The notes below the pieces were generated by a model, which saw only the letters and a list, made by a program, of their open reading frames with translations, was not told the DNA's origin and did not search any database. Both the position numbers and the translations under genes were made by a program. This document shows, piece by piece, positions 58,265 through 64,000 of a DNA stretch of 64,000 bases. The first letter of the stretch is position 1. Every line of letters starts with the position of its first letter. The stretch spans positions 78,669,291-78,733,290 of the forward strand of contig CM061070.1 of assembly GCA_030762895.1 (NCBI GenBank), read 5' to 3'. The stretch comes from Sophora flavescens (Eukaryota; Streptophyta; Magnoliopsida; Fabales; Fabaceae).

Positions 58265-58646
58265 TGTAACACCCCGATTTTCAATGCTTTCCAATATCTG
58301 TAAAGATATTTATATGTTTATATTTTTATCCGAAACCTAGAAAATGATTTTAACTAAAAATAAAATCATATCTAGATCATACTAGATAGTAAAAAGTTCC
58401 AGTAAAATTTTGGGTTGAAAATTCAGACGAAACCCGGTTTGCGTTTTCACTGATAGTATAAATTTACTGATCATAAAACCTAATTTTGACCCGTGAACAA
58501 AACATCGATGATTCTTATCCTTTTTTAAGAGATATGGGTCATTTCCAAAATTTCGCTCAAAAATAAATATTATATTTTATTCGGATGAAATAACCAAACG
58601 AAATGCGCGTAAAAACCTTAAGTCGGGTAAACGACGGAACTGGATG

Positions 58647-59872
58647 TGGTGTGTTGATGGTTTGTCAAGTGATCCAAATTGCGACAAGTAATAGAGTGAA
58701 AGTAGAGTATCGTTTCCAACAAAAATTGTGATCAAGTATCAACGTGGCTTAGACAATAGCTATTTGAACTAATGAATGTCATGTTTGTAAAAGAGTTTTT
58801 ATGAATTTTTTATTTTAAAATGTCACAAGAATGAATGAATGCGATGCAAGTAAAGAATGAATTCAATATAGGTAAAAGAGGTTAGGTGTCGGAATCCTCC
58901 AATTCTTACTTAATGTAACTTTATTCAATTCTAATTTCAATTCATTCCACTAAATTGACATTCAAATCACTAACTTAGATTTATCCCTAATTCCTTAGGT
59001 GATAATCCTTTTGAACTAATTAAGAAATCCTATTCCTTAGGTCATTCAAGCATTAGCACTAACATTAAGCATGAGATTTATAAGAATGCATTGAAACATA
59101 GTTCTATTCCTAGAATCAACATTCCAATGGTAATCTATTTCAATTCCAATTCAATAACCAATTTTCCAATTGTGAAATTGAATCCAAAATCAATTCTAGG
59201 TTGATCAATCCAAGAAAAGCATTAAGCAAAGAAGCAAATAACTCAAATTGAATAAACTTGAATTGAAATCAGAGATAGAGGTCAATTACATCAAGAATCC
59301 AATTAGAATCATCCTAAACCTAACCTAAGTGATCTAGCTACTCATAATAGGGAGATATAAGAGAGATGAACTTGAGTAGATGTGGAAGGAAGCCTCCATT
59401 GAAGCTCCAATTCTGGTTCGCAAGGTTGAATCTCCAAGGAAGATGAGAGAAAATTGTGTTTCTATGAGTGAAAATGTAAAAAATGAGTGAAAAATCCATT
59501 TCCAACAGCTGAAGAACGTATTTATAGGTTCTTCGCTCGTAACCCAGTGCTGATCAGCTTCCTGATCTCAGCCTCTGCACCAAAACGGTGCTTGCTGTCT
59601 TCATGGGCGTTGGAGCTGGGCTCTTGCCTTTTTGCTCATGCTGGGCGCTTACTGTATTGCTGCAGCTTCTGTCTCTGTCCAGGCTGAGCGCCGGGTTCAA
59701 AATATTTTTGAGTACATTTTCCATATAAAGATTAAAACTCTAATCAAATGAATCCAAAATTTATTCATATCAAAGTATGTATTTTCCAATCACTTTTACT
59801 ATGATTTCTAAGATTATTTACAAACTCTTTCCTAATGACACTTCCAAACTAACATATTTTACACATTCATCA
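58647..59872 (+). mobile_element. Solo LTR, probably Athila-type (unit 2)
   Basis: The duplicate of 47486-48709. It differs by substitutions and small indels (for example GCTGATCAGC near 59553). Confidence 0.6.
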
Positions 59873-62354
59873 TGGTGCAGAGATAATATGTAGTAGAGAT
59901 GATGGAAGTGATTGATAGGACTTGTGAAAATTGTCACATCATGACTTATCATAAGTCATGATGACAACTTTAAGGATATAGTTTTTTATTAAACTAAAAC
60001 CTATTAAGTTTTGGTTGGAGATCCAAACATGGCCTAAGTGAATTTTTCCTTTCCTAATCTACCCCTAAATCCCCCCCGGAAACACACTTGAACTCTCATT
60101 TTTCCTCCTCACTAAAAAACACTATAACCATTCCTTAAGAGCGAAAGTTGATAACTTTGTTGAAGATTCATCAAGTTCATCCAATCTTCTTATTAGATCT
60201 TCATCACTTGAGGTAATCTCATCATGATTGATCCTCTTTTTTTCTTCTTGATCATCATATTCATCTTTTCATGTTCATTTTAATTGAAAACCCATTTGTC
60301 ATTTTCATGGAAAATGGAATTTACATGACTTATATGAACATGATTCTTGTACCATGATCATTTAGATCATCAATCTAAGGTTCTAACTCTTTGTATTTGA
60401 GAGTTTGAATGAGATGAAACCCCTAACCCCATGAAAACCCATTTTGGCCGAAACCCTCAAGGAGGAAGGGTTTGATATTTTTGTTCCATTTTTCAAATCT
60501 AATGCTTGTTTTAGACTCTCTAGTACCTATAGAATCAAAGTCCAAGAGCTTAAATTCAACAAAAATCCCTAGCCTATTTTTCCTATAGAGACTAAATTTC
60601 ACTCTTAGGTAGGTTAGTAGGATTTCTTCAAAATGTAACTTATTCTATGTTGTTTTGTGAAGGATTTGTTGAATAGTTTATTGTTTGGATTTGGGTGGAA
60701 GAAATTGAAGCCTAGACGATCAATTTCAGAACAAGATTTCACACTTTGAGGTAAATGGAGTTTACCCGAGGAGTTTTTGATAGTCATGTACCTTGTTGTG
60801 TTTTGATTGATAATATGTTGATTGAAAATTGTGTTGTGATGATAATTGGAAATTTGTTGAAATTGTACATGTTGTTGTTGGATTATGCAATTGGATTATA
60901 TGTACTGTATTGCTTGACTATGATTGGCTGACGGCATGACACTGGTGATTGCTTGTTAATAAAGATTAAGTCATCAAAATACATTAACTCAAAAGTTGAA
61001 AAAGTGAGGTTTTTGTTTTGAAAAGTTAGAAGAAAACTCTAAGTATTAAAGTGTTGAGACTAGAACAAGGCTTTTAGGAAAAGAAAGAAAATGGAAAACT
61101 TCAAAATTCTATGAAAATGTTTTTAAAAAGTATTTGATGGAGAAGTATTTTGAAAAATAAAGGTTCTTTTAGGTTTTACAAAAAGTTGTTCAAAAATGGA
61201 AAGATTTAGAGAAAATACTTTCTTTGATAAATCTATTTGCAAGAGTTTTTCTATTTGATTCTAAGTTAAGAAAAAGATTTCAATGGTTTTCTAAGTTTTT
61301 CAGAAAATGGATTTCTAAAAGAAAAAGTTTTAGTGAAAGTGTATTTCTCAGAACGAAAGAGTATTTATGGCAAAAAAGTTGAGAAAACTTTTATTTTTCG
61401 ATTTAGTTTTCACTAAACGAAAAAAAACCAAGTGGAAGGAAATGAAAATGGAAAGGACCTTGATTACCGAAATGACGGGTTAGAGTTCCTGTTTTGAGTT
61501 TTGAGAAAAAGAAAGGACCTAGATTGCCGATGCTGAGATTCGGACTGTATCTGGATTGCCGAGAAGCCGGGCTAGTGTTCCTACTAAGAAGAACCTAGAT
61601 TTCCAAGACGTCGGGCTAGTGTTCGATTGAGAAGGACATTGTGAACCATTGTTTTTGTTTGAAAACCCTAAGTTGGTATTAAAGTTTATTTAATACTTGA
61701 ACAAAAAGTAGTTGAGAGGCTTTAAGCCTCGATGAAGAAAGAAAGAAGCGAAAAAGAAAAACAAAGCAAAAAATCATTGTTTCACATGCATAGTTAGGCA
61801 GACGTGTCGTTGTGTATCGAGCTATAGTTTCACACAGGGTGAACTGACAAACTGAATAGTTACGGACCAAAGACATATTCTTTAGTTTTTGGGTCTTTAG
61901 GGACATTCGGGCGCGAACTCCACGGGATACTCGAGGCCTTGTAACGCACGAAATGGACTCAATCAAGAACTATTCTGTATTATTTAGGTGAGATGCGATA
62001 TACTATAACAATTGGGGATCGGACCCAAGAGAGGCCGGCCCAACGCGAAACAATTGTGTTATAGGCATTATCGCGATCCTATCATGCTCGACGAAGGGAA
62101 GTTAGGATCGCCGGAGAATTATGAAATCGATAGTGAAAATTGAAGTGACATGAAATGTTTTACAAAATGCATTTGGTTGTCGGGAATGAATCCCTGTGGA
62201 TATAGTTATGATGTTATGTTAAGTATTGTTGTTATATGCTGTTGTTTTGTGAGTCGTGTATGTGACTGTTATGATAAAGCTCATATATTGGTATCTCCCC
62301 TTTGCATTATTTCTGTTTGGTTCTCTTTTTTGGTATACTTTTATACGTATATAG

Positions 62355-62432
62355 ATGGACCCGATGAACCATTTGACCCACTCGGGGATCATGGGACTGG
62401 CATTTGAGCATAGAGATGACGGTGGCGCTTGG
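62355..62432 (+). pseudogene. LTR-encoded ORF of a second Tekay-like family, truncated
   Basis: MDPMNHLTHSGIMGLAFEH...GGAW, 26 codons. It aligns gap-free with the start of the ORF at 17491 (M-x-P, L-x-HS, F, GGAW shared). The ATG follows ACGTATATAG, parallel to ACGTGTTTAG in the other LTR. The frame is cut exactly after GGAW by the LTR starting at 62433. Confidence 0.55.
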
Positions 62433-64000
62433 TGTAACACCCTTATCGAGTGCTACATCGTACGTGACATTTTAAGGTCGAAAAGTTGTTTAATTAAAAT
62501 TGGCTATATTCGAATGGGGAAATTTTTCTTTTTCATAAGTCATAAATACAATTAGTTAGGAATAAGGTAAAAGTTCAATAACATATTTCATAATCATAAC
62601 GAGATTATTAGTTCAAAAGTCACTTATATAAAAATCCAACCCGACTCATAGATAAAAGCCATAAAGACATACAGACTCAACATAAAGATATGGAGACGCA
62701 GCTCCTAAAATATAAAATACTTGGAGTCGTAGCTCCATAAACAATAACATTAATTTCCAGAATACCCAGCTGGCCAAACTAAAATGGAAAAGACAATCCT
62801 CTCTCGTACATCATGAGCAGGATAAACCCAACTGACGAGATCTAGTGGAAAATCTATTTGAGTCCACTGCCGGTGTCATCACAACAGACACTACTAGAGC
62901 CACTACAAAAATAACTCTCAGACTAAGTCATTTCCCTTCCAAAGGAAAACCGTAACTTAAGAACTAATGACTATCATGCCTATCTCAAGAAAAGAAAGGT
63001 TAGGCATAACTGAAACCCTAATACCATCGCCTTGAACCCTCTGAAGTCTGGAAGACGTCCACTAGAAACTCCAACATATCGTCCGCATGCTCGAATCTCA
63101 TTCTCTACGATGCGTCAGTCAAGGGACATCTTGATGTCTCAATCTTCTCAAAAGAATACAGAATGCACATAGCCAGCCGACATAGGAAAAATAAAATAAG
63201 GAGGTGAGATTCCATTTATCTTACACATAAGGCAGACATGCAGTGGTACGACTCACAGGTACATAATACAACAATACTATATTCCTTTTATCTCCCATTT
63301 TAATTCTGCAACTCAAAACTCAAAGAATATAATATACCAAACTCGACGGTAAGCTTATCAAGCATACCGGACACGGTTTGTCCATTGGAGGACAGGGATA
63401 GAGAGAAACTGATTAAAACCGTATAGTCCCATTCCTACACAACCTCAAGGAATATCCAATTCTAACATCAGAGCTAAGATGATATTTTGGAAAGGAATGG
63501 TTAGCACAAGTTTCATCTACGCCCACCTTCAGGCACCATGTGTGGCTATCATGGCACACAAGGCTGATATCATAATCATAATGAAACGACGGGCTCTTTA
63601 TGAAACCTCTACTCCTGGGAAGCTTAGCTTCCTTGGCACAACGACCTTTCTGAATATAGTATCAACTATGTAGTTGGGTAAAATTGCTGGAATACGTCCA
63701 ATTGGTCTATCCATCAGATAACCTCGTGATTCCACCAAAACCCACTTGCTGTCAATCTCTGACGAACGATATTCTCGGGTACAAACCATCGGCTCTTCAC
63801 TGAGCTACATTTCTCAAGCAAACTTTCCATGTTTGTGTAAAGATATTTTAAGGCACTTACTTACAAGTCCTAACACATTATGAAATTCGATCGACAGTCC
63901 AATCATTTATTTCTTTACACTTTTCTAATTGAGTCTCTCTCTTGGCTTTCAAGAAAATCAAATAACTCTTAGTCCATTAAATCTTATGGAGGTATGGATA
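62433..64000 (-). mobile_element. Partial LTR of another Gypsy element, leaving the window
   Basis: TGTAACACCCTTATCGAG starts a sequence with the style of a Tekay-type LTR 3' end in minus orientation (compare TGCGACACCCC at 16600). It interrupts the reading frame of the preceding LTR. The interior includes ATATGGAGACGCAGCTCC / CTTGGAGTCGTAGCTCC repeats near 62685-62735. No ORF is supported and the other end is outside. Confidence 0.6.

Larger units (their letters stand above)
49667..60800. repeat. Tandem duplication, unit 2 (split by CACTA-2)
   Basis: After removal of CACTA-2 and its 3-bp duplication it is about 4.1 kb and collinear with unit 1, with scattered substitutions and small indels. 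Beyond 60800 the Tekay-like LTR continues, whereas unit 1 is truncated, so unit 2 holds the parental right flank. Confidence 0.9.
58265..62432 (+). mobile_element. Tekay-like LTR, long fragment (unit 2 and beyond)
   Basis: It starts TGTAACACCCCG and extends past the duplication to 62432, where another LTR cuts it. Without the solo LTR (58647-59872) about 2.9 kb remain. Repeated GACCTAGATTGCCGA / GGGCTAGTGTTC motifs occur near 61440-61630. An ORF opens at 62355. The region 60801-62354 has no other gene. Confidence 0.75.

Noticed and set aside
61679..61966. 95-codon minus-strand frame in the Tekay-like LTR
   Set aside because: No domain, no conservation with the other Tekay LTR, and antisense to the element.

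Overview
The window is plant nuclear DNA, most likely from a legume. It is AT-rich, has GT-AG introns, and is made almost wholly of plant transposons (Copia, Tekay and Athila retrotransposons, CACTA, MULE, hAT-like MITE, tRNA-type SINE). The legume assignment is an inference from the repeat style (CACTA ends built of AACATCGGTT or AACGTCAGTT inverted repeats) and from the glycosyltransferase and aspartic protease types. It is not proven. There are no bacterial operons, CRISPR arrays or organellar gene blocks. I see no certainly intact host gene.

Layout. 1-1247: last two exons of an unrecognised + strand gene. 2294-5467: CACTA-1, bounded by GGT duplications, carrying Ulp1-like protease exons and two exons resembling the S1 domain of plant mitochondrial polynucleotide phosphorylase. 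5845-6493: a MITE with an 8-bp target duplication. 6726-42364: a four-level nest. A Pack-MULE with 9-bp target duplication TAAAAATAA carries a UGT92-like glycosyltransferase fragment. A Copia element (TSD GAAAG) split that fragment. A Tekay-type chromovirus (TSD YAAGT) inserted into the Copia 3' LTR, and an Athila-type element (TSD TAATC) inserted into the Tekay pol. 42466-42671: a SINE. 44032-45371: a nepenthesin-type aspartic protease gene with one frameshift.

45538-60800: a tandem duplication of about 4.1 kb (protease 5' flank, a Copia LTR piece, a Tekay-like LTR, and a solo LTR nested in it). A 7.0-kb CACTA-2 element (TSD TGA, decayed TNP2-type transposase) later landed in the second copy. 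60801-62432: the rest of the Tekay-like LTR. 62433-64000: start of another LTR in the opposite orientation, running out of the window.

The genes do not form a pathway; the window is a record of insertions whose order can be read. The most interesting points are: an ORF inside the LTRs of two different Tekay-type families, with a gap-free 26-codon match; the PNPase S1 exons captured by CACTA-1; the UGT Pack-MULE cut by a 32-kb nest; arrays of the TCACGGCCGTGA palindrome in the Athila LTR, echoed inside CACTA-2; and catalytic-site losses in the Copia polyprotein.
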